Below, in pieces: positions 45,816 to 55,241 of a stretch of 64,000 nucleotides of DNA (position 1 is its first letter; every line of letters starts with the position of its first letter). A program made the translations under genes and the position numbers. Under the pieces are notes generated by a model. The model was not told where the DNA came from and ran no database searches. It saw only the letters and a program-made list of their open reading frames with translations. This DNA comes from Variovorax sp. E3 (GTDB taxonomy: Bacteria; Pseudomonadota; Gammaproteobacteria; Burkholderiales; Burkholderiaceae_C), in contig NZ_MOWM01000025.1 in NCBI RefSeq assembly GCF_016082275.1, positions 1 through 64,000 on the forward strand. The letters run 5' to 3'.

Positions 45816-46282
45816 TCCCTGCGCATGTCGTGGTGGCGCACGTCGCCGATGGCGTGCTGCGCGGCATTGAGCGCCACGTCGACATGCGCCAGGCCGCGTT
45901 GCTGGAACGGCCGCGCGCGCGGGTCGTCTTCTTCGCGTGCCACGTCGGAGCGCACCTTGCGCAGCAGGTCGATGGCCGCATGCAGGCGGCCTTCGCGCGG
46001 CAACCACGCGTCGGTGGGCTCGCGCCATTCGACGGGCTTGCCGTCGAGCCACGCGGCATGCTGCAGGTCGCCGATGGCGGCGTGGATCTCGTCGAGCACG
46101 AGCATCTCGTCGCTCGAGACCCGGCCGTCTTCGGGCCTGCGGTGGTCGACCTGCCACGCCGCCGTGCGCAGGTCTGACAGGGCATGCAGGTAGAACGGAT
46201 GCCTGCCGTATTCGTCGGCCAAAGCCGGCGACGAAGCCGCGGCCAGAAGGGCCAGTGCGGCAATGAGGCTTTTCTTATTCAT
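45812..46282 (-). CDS. Secreted hypothetical protein upstream of DUF1800
   Basis: 156 residues, signal MNKKSLIAALALLAAASSPALA with AGGAGCTCC before the ATG. The mature part is helical and His/Arg-rich (YGRHPFYLHALSDLRTAAWQ, DEIHAAIGDLQHAAWLDGKP, HVDVALNAAQHAIGDVRHHD). The repeated helix pattern resembles periplasmic four-helix proteins. The overlap with the DUF1800 start indicates translational coupling and a shared function. The family is not recognised. Confidence 0.7.
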   Translation of the reverse strand: MNKKSLIAALALLAAASSPALADEYGRHPFYLHALSDLRTAAWQVDHRRPEDGRVSSDEMLVLDEIHAAIGDLQHAAWLDGKPVEWREPTDAWLPREGRLHAAIDLLRKVRSDVAREEDDPRARPFQQRGLAHVDVALNAAQHAIGDVRHHDMRRE

Positions 46283-46394
46283 CTTCGGAGCTCCTGACGG
46301 TGACAGTGATGGAGAGTGACCTCCTCAACCACCGTGCACTGCTCCGCGTTGACGCGCTTTACCTTCGTAACGGCGCGCAAAGCCACCGCGAAAG

Positions 46395-47069
46395 TCAGGC
46401 CGTGGACAGGCTCGCCGGCGCAGCGCCGGCTATCTGGCGCAACGCGCGTTCGAACACTTCGACGGGCTGGCCGCCCGAGATGAGGTGCTGGTCGTTGATG
46501 ATGATCGCGGGCACCGAGTGAATGCCGGCGTCGGTGTACATGCGCTCGCGTTCGCGGGTCTCTTGCGCGAACTCGTCGCTGGCCAGGATCTCGCGGGCGC
46601 GTGCCGCGTCGAGCCCCGCCTCGGTGGCGGCGCGCACCAGCACGTCGGGGTCCGAGGGGTTCTGGCTGTCGGTGAAGTAGGCCTTGAGCAGCAGCTTCTT
46701 CAGCGCCGCCTGCTTGGCCGGGCTTTCCAGCTCGGCCCAGTGCAGCAGGCGATGCGCGTTGAAGGTGTTGTACACGCGGGGACGGCCTTCGGGGCTGAAC
46801 TCAAAGCCTACGGCCGCGCCGCGCTGGCGGATCATTTCTCGCGACTGGGCTTGCTGCTCGCGCGTGGAGCCGTACTTCTGGTTCAGGTGCTCGAAGGTGT
46901 CCTGGCCTTCGGGCGGCATCTGCGGGTTCAGCTCGAAGGGCTGGAAGTGCAGCTCCGCGGTGACGTCGGGCGCCACCTTGCGAATCGCCGCTTCCAGCGA
47001 ACTCAGGCCGACGGCGCACCAGGGGCAGGACACGTCGGAAACGAAATCGATCTTGAGGTGGGAAGTCAT
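46395..47069 (-). CDS. DsbA family oxidoreductase (FrnE-like)
   Basis: 224 residues. The thioredoxin fold with active-site CPWC (FVSDVSCPWCAVGLSSLE) and the later cis-proline region GIHSVPAIIINDQHLISGGQ match the FrnE branch of DsbA proteins, which are cytoplasmic: no signal peptide is present. FrnE-like proteins act as disulfide isomerases or in polyketide biosynthesis. The ATG at 47069 fits the family; another at 47084 is possible. It lies 46 bp after the MHS transporter on the same strand and may be co-transcribed. Confidence 0.87.
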   Translation of the reverse strand: MTSHLKIDFVSDVSCPWCAVGLSSLEAAIRKVAPDVTAELHFQPFELNPQMPPEGQDTFEHLNQKYGSTREQQAQSREMIRQRGAAVGFEFSPEGRPRVYNTFNAHRLLHWAELESPAKQAALKKLLLKAYFTDSQNPSDPDVLVRAATEAGLDAARAREILASDEFAQETRERERMYTDAGIHSVPAIIINDQHLISGGQPVEVFERALRQIAGAAPASLSTA

Positions 47070-47115
47070 GACGCCATTCTTCATGGCGCCACAACCCTTG
47101 GTGCGCGAAAGGTTT

Positions 47116-48525
47116 TCAGGCCGTGGCCTTGGCCAGGCGCGCGGTGGCCAGCGTCTGCTCGCGCAGGCGGTCGTATTCCTGCTTGTCGACCGGCACCGCA
47201 TCGGGCTTGCCCAGGTCGTTCATGCGGATGCGGTAGGTCTCGCGGGCGCTCATGGCGGCCAGGGCCGCGAGCACGGTCACCGCGAAGGTGATGGCACCCA
47301 CGGTGAGCCACACGTTGGTCGAGCCCGGAGGCGCCACGGCAGCAAACAGTGCGGGCAGCAGCGCGGTGATGGTGGTGCCCACGTTCTGCGAGATGGCCAT
47401 GGCCGACACGCGGTTGCGGGTGCGGAACAGCTCCGGGTAGAAGCTCGGGAAGGTCGCGTTGTAGCCCTGGTACACGATGCCCCACATCAGCAGCGACATG
47501 GCAATGGCCAGCGGCACGTTGCGGATGCTGATGGCGTACAGGTACACGAACGACAGCAGGCCCGACGCCAGCGCGCCGACGATGATCGGCGGGCGGCGGC
47601 CGATGCGGTCCGACAGGTTGCCCACGTACGGAATCACCAGCACCGCGAGGATGTTGCCCAGCACGGGAATCCACAGGTACACGTCCTTCTGGAAGCCGAT
47701 GCCGTAGGCGGCCTGCACGGCATAGGCCGCGCCGAACACGGTGGCCACCACCGGAATCACGTTCATCAGCGCCATGCAGACCACGCGCAGCATGTCGGCC
47801 CAGCTGTCGGTGAAGGCCTGGATGATCGGCGACTTGGCGACTTCGCCCTTCTTGTCGACTTCGGCGAAAGCCGGCGTCTCGTCGACCTCGCGGCGAATGA
47901 TGTAGCCGGCCACGATGACCAGGAAGCTCAGCAGGAACGGAATGCGCCAGCCCCACGAATTGAACGCTTCTTCAGGCATGTAGTGCGCCAGCGGCAGGAA
48001 CACGGCGGCCGCCAAAATTTGGCCGGCCTGCACGCCCTGCAGCGTGAAACTCGCGAAGAAGCCGCGGCGCCCGAACGGGGCGTGCTCCAGAATCATCGAG
48101 CTCGCGCCCGAGATCTCGCCGGCCACCGCAAAGCCCTGCACCAGGCGCAGCAGCACCAGCAGCGCGGGGGCCAGCAGGCCGACCTGGTCGTAGGTCGGCA
48201 GCAGGCCCACGGCCACGGTCGAAAAACCCATCAGGAACATGCACAGCACCAGCACCTGCTTGCGCCCGTGCGTGTCGCCCCAGTGGCCGAGCACGAAGGC
48301 GCCGATGGGGCGTGCGACATAACCCACGCCGTAGGTGGCGAGCGACGCGATGATGGCGGTCTTGGGGTCGCCCTTGGGAAAGAAGATCTGCGGAAAGATC
48401 AGCGCCGCCGCGGTGGCGTAGATGAAGAAGTCGTAGTACTCCAGCGCCGAGCCGATCCAGCCGCTTGCGGCGGCCTTCCTCGACTGGTGCTTGCCCTTGG
48501 GCTCATGGGCTGTGTTGGTGGCCAT
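47116..48525 (-). CDS. MFS transporter, metabolite:H+ symporter (MHS/ShiA-like)
   Basis: 469 residues with 12 membrane segments. The MHS signature appears as GSALEYYDFFIYATAAALIF and GHWGDTHGRKQVLVL; the second half has SDRIGRRPPIIVG. Relatives carry shikimate, citrate, alpha-ketoglutarate or proline. It is 44 bp downstream of the dehydroshikimate dehydratase gene, so uptake of shikimate, quinate, dehydroshikimate or protocatechuate is the natural prediction. It belongs to the same minus-strand catabolic cluster. Confidence 0.88.
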   Translation of the reverse strand: MATNTAHEPKGKHQSRKAAASGWIGSALEYYDFFIYATAAALIFPQIFFPKGDPKTAIIASLATYGVGYVARPIGAFVLGHWGDTHGRKQVLVLCMFLMGFSTVAVGLLPTYDQVGLLAPALLVLLRLVQGFAVAGEISGASSMILEHAPFGRRGFFASFTLQGVQAGQILAAAVFLPLAHYMPEEAFNSWGWRIPFLLSFLVIVAGYIIRREVDETPAFAEVDKKGEVAKSPIIQAFTDSWADMLRVVCMALMNVIPVVATVFGAAYAVQAAYGIGFQKDVYLWIPVLGNILAVLVIPYVGNLSDRIGRRPPIIVGALASGLLSFVYLYAISIRNVPLAIAMSLLMWGIVYQGYNATFPSFYPELFRTRNRVSAMAISQNVGTTITALLPALFAAVAPPGSTNVWLTVGAITFAVTVLAALAAMSARETYRIRMNDLGKPDAVPVDKQEYDRLREQTLATARLAKATA

Positions 48526-48569
48526 GTGTTGTCTCCAGTGATGACGAAAAAATCGAACGAATCAACCAA

Positions 48570-50451
48570 TCAATCCTGCGCCTGGGAAGCCATGCGCGCC
48601 GGTGCGTTGAGGGCACCGTAGGCGTCGTAGTTGCCCACGCGCTGTGCGACCTCGAAGAACAGTCCCCCCTCGAAACTCTCGGTGTAGATGTGCAGGTAGT
48701 CGCCGGCCGCCGAGCGGTCGAACAGCACGCCCGCCTCGCGCATGCGCGCCAGCAGCGCGGGCGCCAGGTCGATGCGCGTGGCCAGGTCGTCGTAGTAGTT
48801 GTCCGAAATCGGCACGAAGCGCGTGCCGTTGGCGCGAAGTTTTGCGGCCGTCTCGAAGATGTCCTGGCAGCTCAGCGCGATGTGGTGCACCGCGCCGCCG
48901 CCGGTCACGCTCAGCGTGCGCGCGGTGCGGGTGCGCTGGCTCAGCGACACGTTGAGCACCAGGCGCAGGCTGCGGTCGGCGTTGGCCACGCCGCGGCTGC
49001 GAATCAGGCCGAAGGGGTCGGCCAGCTCCAGGCTCTCGCCGGGCTCCAGGCCGAGCACGGCGCGCGTGAACAGCACCCAGGTGTCGAGCTGGTCCACGGC
49101 CAGGCCCAGCGCCACATGGTCGATGCGCTGCAGGCCCGCGTCCTGCGCGTCGGCGCCGTGGTCTTCGAGGACGAAGTCGGCCTCGTACAAGCCGTTGGCG
49201 CCCAGCGCCTCGGGCACGAAGTGAATCAGGTTGCCGCCGGGCGCGACGACGGCCGGCACGCGCAGCTCGTTCGGGCCGACCGGGCTGTCGTGCCGCTGCG
49301 AGCGCATGGCGGTGGCGCGGCCCACGGCCGCGAGCGGGTCGCGCAGCGCACGCCCAGCGCGCACACCGAAGTGCCGTGCGCCTCGAAGCGGCTGCGCGCG
49401 AACGAGTCGGGTTGGGCGTTGACGATCAGGTGGATGTCGCCCTGCCGGTACAGCGTGACGGCCTTGGAGCGGTGCGTGCCAATGCGCCGAAAACCCAGCT
49501 GCTTCACCAGCGTGCCCAGCGTGGCGGCCGAAGCCTCGTCGGCCGCGAACTCGATGAACGACAGCCCCGACAGCGCCGGCGCGGCGGCGGGTTGAACAGC
49601 TCCACGCGCTGCGGCTGCACGGGTTCGGCTGCCGCCATGCGCTGACGCGCTTCGCTCTCGAGGTAGAGCAGCGAGCGCATCGCGTCCACAGCGGTGCGGC
49701 GGTTGGGCGTCTCGCGGAAGATGTCGTTGAAGATCTCCAGCGACAGCGGCCCGGTGTAGCCCGCGCGCAGCACCTGCGCGAAGAAGCCGACCACGTCGAA
49801 ATCGCCCTGCCCCGGGAACGAGCGGTGGTGGCGCGCCCACTGCAGCACGTCCATCGACAGCAGCGGCGCGTCGGCCATCTGCAGGAAGAAGATCTTGTCG
49901 CCCGGAATGTCGGCGATGCCCGCCGGGTCGTCCTTGAGCGACAGCGTGTGGAAGCTGTCGAGGATCAGCCCCAGGTGCGGGTGGTTCGCGCGCTGCACGA
50001 TGTCCCACGCCTGTTTGTAGAGCGAGGTGTGGCGGCCCCAGGCCAGCGCCTCGAAGCCCACGCGCAGGTTGCGGCGCGCCGCGCGTTCGGCCAACGCGTG
50101 CAGTTGCGCGGCGGCCAGCGCGGGGTCGTTCACGGCCAGCGGCGAGGTGTTGGAGCAGCACAGCACCATGGGCGCGCCCATGGCTTCCATCAGGTCGAAC
50201 TTGCGCTCGGCGCGCTCCAGGCTGCGGCGGAACTGCGGCTCGGGCATGCCCTCGAAGTCGCGGAACGGCTGGTACAGGTCGATAGCCAGGCCGAGGTCGG
50301 CCGCGATGCGGCGCAGCTCGGCGGCGGTGCCCTTGAAGTTGATGAAGTCGGCCTCGAACAGCTCGATGCCGTCGAAACCCGCGGCCGCGACGGCTTCGAG
50401 CTTCTGGCGGAGCGTGCCGCTGAGCGAGACGGTGGCAATGGAGCGGTGCAT
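48570..50451 (-). CDS. quiC: 3-dehydroshikimate dehydratase (QuiC-type: isomerase-like plus HPPD/VOC-like), frameshifted twice as read
   Basis: N-terminal TIM-barrel (50451 to about 49590): MHRSIATVSLSGTLRQKLEA, VGFEALAWGRHTSLYKQAWD, HLGLILDSFHTLSLKDDP and LSLEIFNDIFRETPN. After breaks near 49590 and 49345 the 4-hydroxyphenylpyruvate-dioxygenase-like half follows (RIDHVALGLAVDQLDTWVLF, AVHHIALSCQDIFETAAKL, EGGLFFEVAQRVGNYDAYG). One missing base at each site restores about 627 residues, the normal size of bacterial QuiC. The barrel dehydrates 3-dehydroshikimate to protocatechuate using a metal ion; the role of the second half is less clear. It is followed by an MHS transporter. Confidence 0.85.
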
Positions 50452-50503
50452 GGGGTGACTTTAGGAACACCCAGCCCGCGCCACAATCTATTCAGCGGCC
50501 TTC

Positions 50504-50520
50504 TGATCGATCATCGATCA
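50504..50520. promoter_or_regulatory. Perfect 17-bp dyad upstream of quiC
   Basis: TGATCGAT-C-ATCGATCA, 8-bp arms about one base, 53 bp upstream of the quiC start and 64 bp past the pcaD stop. An AT-rich stretch follows. It is a candidate operator, possibly for the IclR-type regulator at 56364; the half-site shares GATCGAT/ATCGAT with the sites upstream of that gene. Confidence 0.45.
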
Positions 50521-50583
50521 CTTCCGTCCATTATTCGCACGAAATACGGGATACACCTAGGCCCGCGGCGTGGCCCGCAGGCC

Positions 50584-51347
50584 TCAAAGACTGCGCCAGA
50601 AATCGATCAGCAGCTGTGCGAACTCCGCCGGGCGCTCCACGGCGCTGACGTGCGCGGCGTCGATGGTGGCCAGTTTCGCGTGCGGAATGGCGCCGGCGAT
50701 GGCCTGCGACATGGCCAGCGGCGTGGCCTCGTCCTGCAGGCCGCCGATCACCAGCGTGGGCACTGCCACGCGGTGGTTGCTCTCGCGGAAGTCGATGGCG
50801 GCCACGGCGTTGCAACTGGCGATGTAGGCCTGCGCGTCGGTGCGCACCAGCACGTCGTGCAGCGCCTCGGCAGCCAGCGCGCCCTGGGGCGTGGCGGCAA
50901 AGGCCGGCGTGAGCCAGCGCGACACGGCGCCCGGCGCGATGGCGGCCACGCCCTTGGCATTGACCGTTTCGGCGCGCGCGCGCAGGGTGCCTGGTCGGGG
51001 TAGTGGGCGGACGAATTGGCGATGACCACCGTCTTCAGCAGCTCGGGGTGGCGCACGGCCAGCGCCTGCGCGGTCATGCCGCCCATCGACAGGCCGACGA
51101 AGTGCACGGGCTCGCCGCCCGCCTCGCGCTGGATGAGCTCGGCCGCGTCCTGCGCCAGCGTCTCGATGCGCAGCGGGCCGGGCACCACTTCGGAGGCGCC
51201 GTGGTTGCGGTGGTCGTAGCGGATCACGGTGTGGGCGCGCGCAAGCTGCGCGGCCACGCCGTTCCACATGCTCAGGTCGCAACCGAGCGCATGGCTGAGC
51301 ACGACGATCGGGCCGTCGCCTTCGCGAACGACATTCAAACGGGTCAT
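50584..51347 (-). CDS. pcaD: 3-oxoadipate enol-lactonase, frameshifted as read
   Basis: Starts MTRLNVVREGDGPIVVLSHA. The alpha/beta-hydrolase motifs are RYDHRNHGASEV and VHFVGLSMGGMTAQAL (Ser at about 87), then, after a one-base break near 50985, TLVIGGLQDEATPLAMSQAI and DAAHVSAVERPAEFAQLLID with the catalytic His. About 254 residues, normal for PcaD. It hydrolyses 3-oxoadipate enol-lactone to 3-oxoadipate. Its start overlaps the stop of the MFS gene by 4 bp, so the two are coupled. Confidence 0.88.
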
Positions 51348-52571
51348 GGTGTGGTTTCCTTTGTCGGATGTTGAAGACGCGGCAGCCAGAAGAAAGCGAT
51401 GAGCATCAGCGAGGTGCCGGCCATCAGCATCGGCACGACCATCGGCCAGGCGCCGTGAGAGTAATCGGCGTCGACGAAGCGCGCGGCCAGTTGCCCCACG
51501 CAGAACGCGACCATCATCATGCCGAAGCCCGACCACGACACGGCCCGCCCCGCCAGGTGCGGCAGGTCGCCCACGGCGCCCGCCTGCCCGCAGCTGGTGG
51601 ATGCCGTGGCCCAGGCAGTACACCGCGTGGCCCAGCAGCAGCGGCACCGCGCTGAGCGGCATGAGCCAGCAGCCCAGCGCCTGGATGATCGCGCCCGTGA
51701 TGCTGAGCGACGCGCCCAGCCGCACGGTGCGCACCGGCCCATGGCGCCGCAGCAGCGTGCGGCACATGGTGGTGCTGAAGATGTAGACCAGCGAGCCGCC
51801 CGCCGGGATCCAGCCGTACCACGCGGGCGACCAGCCGAGGTACCCGATGTAGACCATCGGCGACAGCAGCAGGAAGCAGAAGAGCCCGCCGTAGGTCGAC
51901 GCGGCCACCGAGGCCCAGGCGCGAAACGATCGGCTCGCGAACACGGTGCGCGTGCTGCCGCGCGGAGCGGAGAGACCGCCTTCGCCGCCACCGACCATCG
52001 GCTTGCGCGTTTCGGCGAACGAGTACCAGCACATCGCGAACAGCACCGAGGCATAGACGGCCATGGCCACCATCACCCAGCGCCAGCCCGCGCCCTGCAC
52101 CAGCCACGCGCCGAGCAGCGGCGCAACGAGCCCGACCACGCCCAGCCCCGTCAGGCCGCGCGCCATGACGTGCGGCCCTTCGTGCGCCGGGTACAGGTCG
52201 CGCACCGCGGCGCGCGAGCACACCAGGATCGCCGCCATCGAAAAGCCCTGCAGCGCGCGCCAGCCCGCCAGCAGCGCCACGCTGCCCGCGAACGCGCCGC
52301 CCAGTGCCGCGAGCACGTAGCAACCGAGCCCTGCGAGCAGCACGGGCCTGCGCCCGAAGCGGTCGGCCAGCGGCCCGCACAACAGTTGCGCAAAGCCGAA
52401 AGCCAGCACGAACAGCGTGAGGCTGGTGCTGGCCGAACCCAGTTCATTGGCAATGGCGGGCAACGCCGGCAGGTAGCTGTCGGTGGCCACGGGCTGCGCC
52501 GCCAGCAGCAGCGGCAGCAACAGCGCAAAACTCAGGTCGAACCGGCCCTTGCGGGCGACCGGCGCACTCAC
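51344..52571 (-). CDS. MFS transporter, DHA1/Bcr-CflA-like, frameshifted as read
   Basis: Starts at the GTG at 52571 (VSAPVARKGRFDLSFALLLP). The motif A equivalent is LLCGPLADRFGRRPVLLAG; about 12 hydrophobic segments in all. The frame breaks near 51595 within GHGIHQ, and the second frame continues CGQAGAVGDLPHLAGRAVSW; the Bcr-type GIHQPCGQ block shows that two bases are missing. It is placed between pcaC (19 bp) and pcaD (4-bp overlap), so it may transport an aromatic or hydroaromatic acid of this pathway, or export a toxic intermediate. Confidence 0.8.
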
Positions 52572-52590
52572 TGCGCGGCGTTCGCCGGCG

Positions 52591-53025
52591 TCACAGGCGT
52601 CGCGGGCGCAGCAGGCCCTTCTCGCGCAGGATGCCGGTCGCAATGCCGAAGGCGTGGTTGGCCACCGGCACGCCGCAGTAGATGGCGGCCATCATGATCA
52701 CTTCCTTGATGTCGTCGGGCGTGAGGCGCGACTCGGGCGGGCCGTCGAGCGCGGCGCGCACGTGCATCGCGAACTCTTCGTACGCGTGGATGCCCAGCAT
52801 CATCGACAGCACCATGTAGCGGCGCGTCTTGTCGCCCAGCGCGGGGCGGCCCCAGATGTCGTTCCACGCGTGGCGCGTGATCAGTTCCTGGAACTCGGCG
52901 TTGAAGCCGTTGCGGTTGGCCAGCGACTTGTCGACCCAGGCGTCGCCGAGCACGCGGCGGCGGTTGACGAGGCCGTCTTCGTAGTCGTTGTTCTGCGCCG
53001 TGTTCGGCGTTTCCGGGGCGGTCAT
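52591..53025 (-). CDS. pcaC: 4-carboxymuconolactone decarboxylase
   Basis: 144 residues, typical for PcaC. RRRVLGDAWVDKSLANRNGF, ITRHAWNDIWGRPALGDKTR and VIMMAAIYCGVPVANHAFGI cover the AhpD-like fold, with the catalytic His and Cys region. It decarboxylates gamma-carboxymuconolactone to 3-oxoadipate enol-lactone. Its start overlaps the pcaB stop by 4 bp. It lacks the PcaD fusion (PcaL) seen in some bacteria; a separate pcaD lies two genes downstream. Confidence 0.93.
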   Translation of the reverse strand: MTAPETPNTAQNNDYEDGLVNRRRVLGDAWVDKSLANRNGFNAEFQELITRHAWNDIWGRPALGDKTRRYMVLSMMLGIHAYEEFAMHVRAALDGPPESRLTPDDIKEVIMMAAIYCGVPVANHAFGIATGILREKGLLRPRRL

Positions 53026-54232
53026 TGCGGGAATTCCTTGTCTGTGAGTCGGGTCTGCAGCGCCTTCACTTCGGCGAGCGCGGTCTGGCCGGCGTTGCGG
53101 GCGAGCGCGGGGTCAAACCATTCGTCGGCCGCGTCGCGTGGGAGTTCGGCGCGCAGCCGGTCGATGTTGGCGCGCATGCGCGCGGCGTCGACCTGCAGGC
53201 CGGGCAGCGCGCCGGCCATGGCGCGCACGCTGCCGTGCGCCGACATCAGCAGCTGCGGCCACTCGGCCAGCTCGGCCTGCCATGCGCCGAGCGCGCGTTC
53301 GTGTTGTTGCGGCATGGCGCCGAGCAGTGCGGCCACGCGCTGCGGCGCGCGGTGCGCGGCGGCAATGGCCACCATCGACGCCACGGGGTTGCGCTTGTGC
53401 GGCATGGCCGACGAGCCGCCACGGCCGGGCTCGCTGGGCTCGGCCACCTCGGCCACTTCGTACTGGCCGAGCAATGCGATGTCGACCGCGATCTTGCCCA
53501 GCTGCCGGTGATGAGGCCCAGTTCGCAGCCGAGCGCGACCCATTCGTCGCGCTGCGTGTGCCACGTGGCGCCGGGGTCGCCCAGTCCCAGTTCCTTGGCC
53601 ATGCGCTGGCGCACCGCCGCGCCCTGCCCCTTCATTTGCGCGAGCGTGCCGACGGCGCCGCCCAGTTGCAGTTGCAGCGCGTGCTTCGCGGCCTCGCGCA
53701 GGCGGATGCGGCTGCGCACCAGCGGCGCGGCCCAGCCCGCGCACTTGAAGCCGAAGCTGGTGACCGAGGCCGGCTGCATCAGCGTGCGCGCGAGCATCGG
53801 GGTTTCGGCGTGTTGCGTGGCCAGGCGCAGCAGCGCGTCGGCGGCCTTGGCCAGGTCGGTCTCGATGAGCGACACGGCCTCGCGCGTGACCAGCGCCATG
53901 GCGCTGTCGATCACGTCCTGGCTGGTGCTGCCGAAGTGAACAAACGGCGCGGCCTCGGCGTTGAAAAGGCTCACGGCCTCGCGCAGCGCCTTGACCAGCG
54001 GAATGGCGACGCTGCCCGCGCGGCCGCTTTCGCGCACGATCTTGGCCACGTCGAACAGCTCGACCTTGCAGCTGCTGACGATCGAATGCGCGGCGCTTTC
54101 GGGGATCAGCCCCTCGGCGACCTGGGCCCGCGCCAGCGCGGCTTCGAAGCGAAGCATCGCGTCGACGAACGCGCGGTCGCTGAAGGCGCCCAGCGTTTCG
54201 GATGTGGAGAGAAAACCTTCAAAAATGCTCAT
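53022..54232 (-). CDS. pcaB: 3-carboxy-cis,cis-muconate cycloisomerase, frameshifted as read
   Basis: Starts MSIFEGFLSTSETLGAFSDR. It belongs to the fumarase/aspartase superfamily: VHFGSTSQDVIDSAMALVTR in the first frame, then, after a one-base break near 53510, the signature GGSSAMPHKRNPVASMVAIA. The catalytic Ser of the signature loop is present. It cyclises 3-carboxy-cis,cis-muconate to gamma-carboxymuconolactone. About 400 residues when joined, slightly shorter than some PcaB (about 450). The ATG at 54232 is used; an upstream in-frame ATG at 54259 is less likely. It overlaps pcaC by 4 bp. Confidence 0.9.
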
Positions 54233-54285
54233 GCGATAACTTTCAAACAACGGCGTCACCGCCCCCTTCGCGAAACACCGCGGAA

Positions 54286-54363
54286 CCGGCTTTGCCGGGC
54301 CGCTGGTGTTGCCCCCTGCAAGGGGGTTGGCGCAGCGACACGAAGTGCGCGAAGACTGGGGGT
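54286..54363. repeat. GC-rich repeat element with two hairpins between pcaB and the dehydrogenase gene
   Basis: CCGGC-TTT-GCCGG (54286-54298) and CCCCCT-GCA-AGGGGG (54312-54326), followed by GGCGCAGCGACACGAAGTGC. I recall near-identical sequence in many intergenic gaps of Comamonadaceae genomes, so it is probably a dispersed REP-like element and not a gene-specific site. It fills most of a 135-bp gap inside an otherwise tight operon. Confidence 0.55.
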
Positions 54364-54367
54364 GTGT

Positions 54368-55201
54368 CTAGTACTTCAATTGGGCCACGGCACGCAATTC
54401 CTCCGGGGACGCTGTGCCAAATCCGAAGAACTCGAGGTAGGCCGGGATCATCTCGAAGAGCATGTCCGTGCCGACCTGCACCTGGCAGCCCTTGGCCTTC
54501 GCGGCGAGCAGCAACGGCGTGAACTCGGTCTTCATCACGACCTCGCCGACGAATGTCGATGGGTCGATGCGGTCCACGTCGAACGGCAGCGGGTCGCCCT
54601 CCTTCATGCCGAGCGGCGTGGCGTTGACGACCACGTCGTAGCCGGCCGGGTCTTTCGAGCCCGTGCTCACCTTCATCTGCGGATAGTGCTCGCGCAGCCG
54701 CGCGGCCAGCGCGCCGGCCGAGGCGTCGCTCATGTCGAACAGCATCAGCTCGGCCGCGCCTGCCGCGGCAATCGACGCCGCAATGGCCGAGCCCACGCCG
54801 CCCGTGCCCGACACCAGCACGCGCGTGCCCTTGAACAAACGCCCCTTGCGCTCCACGCCGCGCACGAAGCCGGCGCCGTCGAACTGGTCGCCCAGCAGCG
54901 TGCCGTCGGCTCGCTTGAGGATGGCGTTGCAGGCGCCCGCGACGCGCGCGGTGGGCGTGACCTCGTCCACCAGCGCCATGGTCGTGACCTTGTGCGGCAT
55001 CGTCACCAGCGCGCCGCGCAGGTTGCTGAACCTGAAGATCTGCGGCAGCGAGGCCGCGAAGTCCTCGGGCCTCACGCCCATCGGCACCACCACCGCGTCG
55101 ATGCCCTGCTTGTCGAACCAGGGGTTGTAGATCATCGGTGCCTTGAAGGCCTCGGTCGGAAAACCCAGGTGGGCGATGAGCGTTGTCTTGCCGGAAATCA
55201 T
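54368..55201 (-). CDS. Shikimate dehydrogenase family protein (catabolic), copy 1
   Basis: 277 residues. The substrate domain has GALVTMPHKVTTMALVDEV with the catalytic-type Lys and QFDGAGFVRGVERKG with the Asp. The NAD(P) Rossmann motif is VSGTGGVGSAIAASIAAAG, then VVVNATPLGMKEGDPLPF. It oxidises quinate or shikimate (or a related cyclic acid) to the 3-dehydro compound. Location in the pca/qui cluster suggests a catabolic role, not aromatic biosynthesis. It is 135 bp upstream of pcaB and 40 bp downstream of a second paralogue. Confidence 0.85.
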   Translation of the reverse strand: MISGKTTLIAHLGFPTEAFKAPMIYNPWFDKQGIDAVVVPMGVRPEDFAASLPQIFRFSNLRGALVTMPHKVTTMALVDEVTPTARVAGACNAILKRADGTLLGDQFDGAGFVRGVERKGRLFKGTRVLVSGTGGVGSAIAASIAAAGAAELMLFDMSDASAGALAARLREHYPQMKVSTGSKDPAGYDVVVNATPLGMKEGDPLPFDVDRIDPSTFVGEVVMKTEFTPLLLAAKAKGCQVQVGTDMLFEMIPAYLEFFGFGTASPEELRAVAQLKY

Positions 55202-55241
55202 GTCGGTCTCTTGAATGGGGAAAGGCTTGGCGCGGCGCGGC

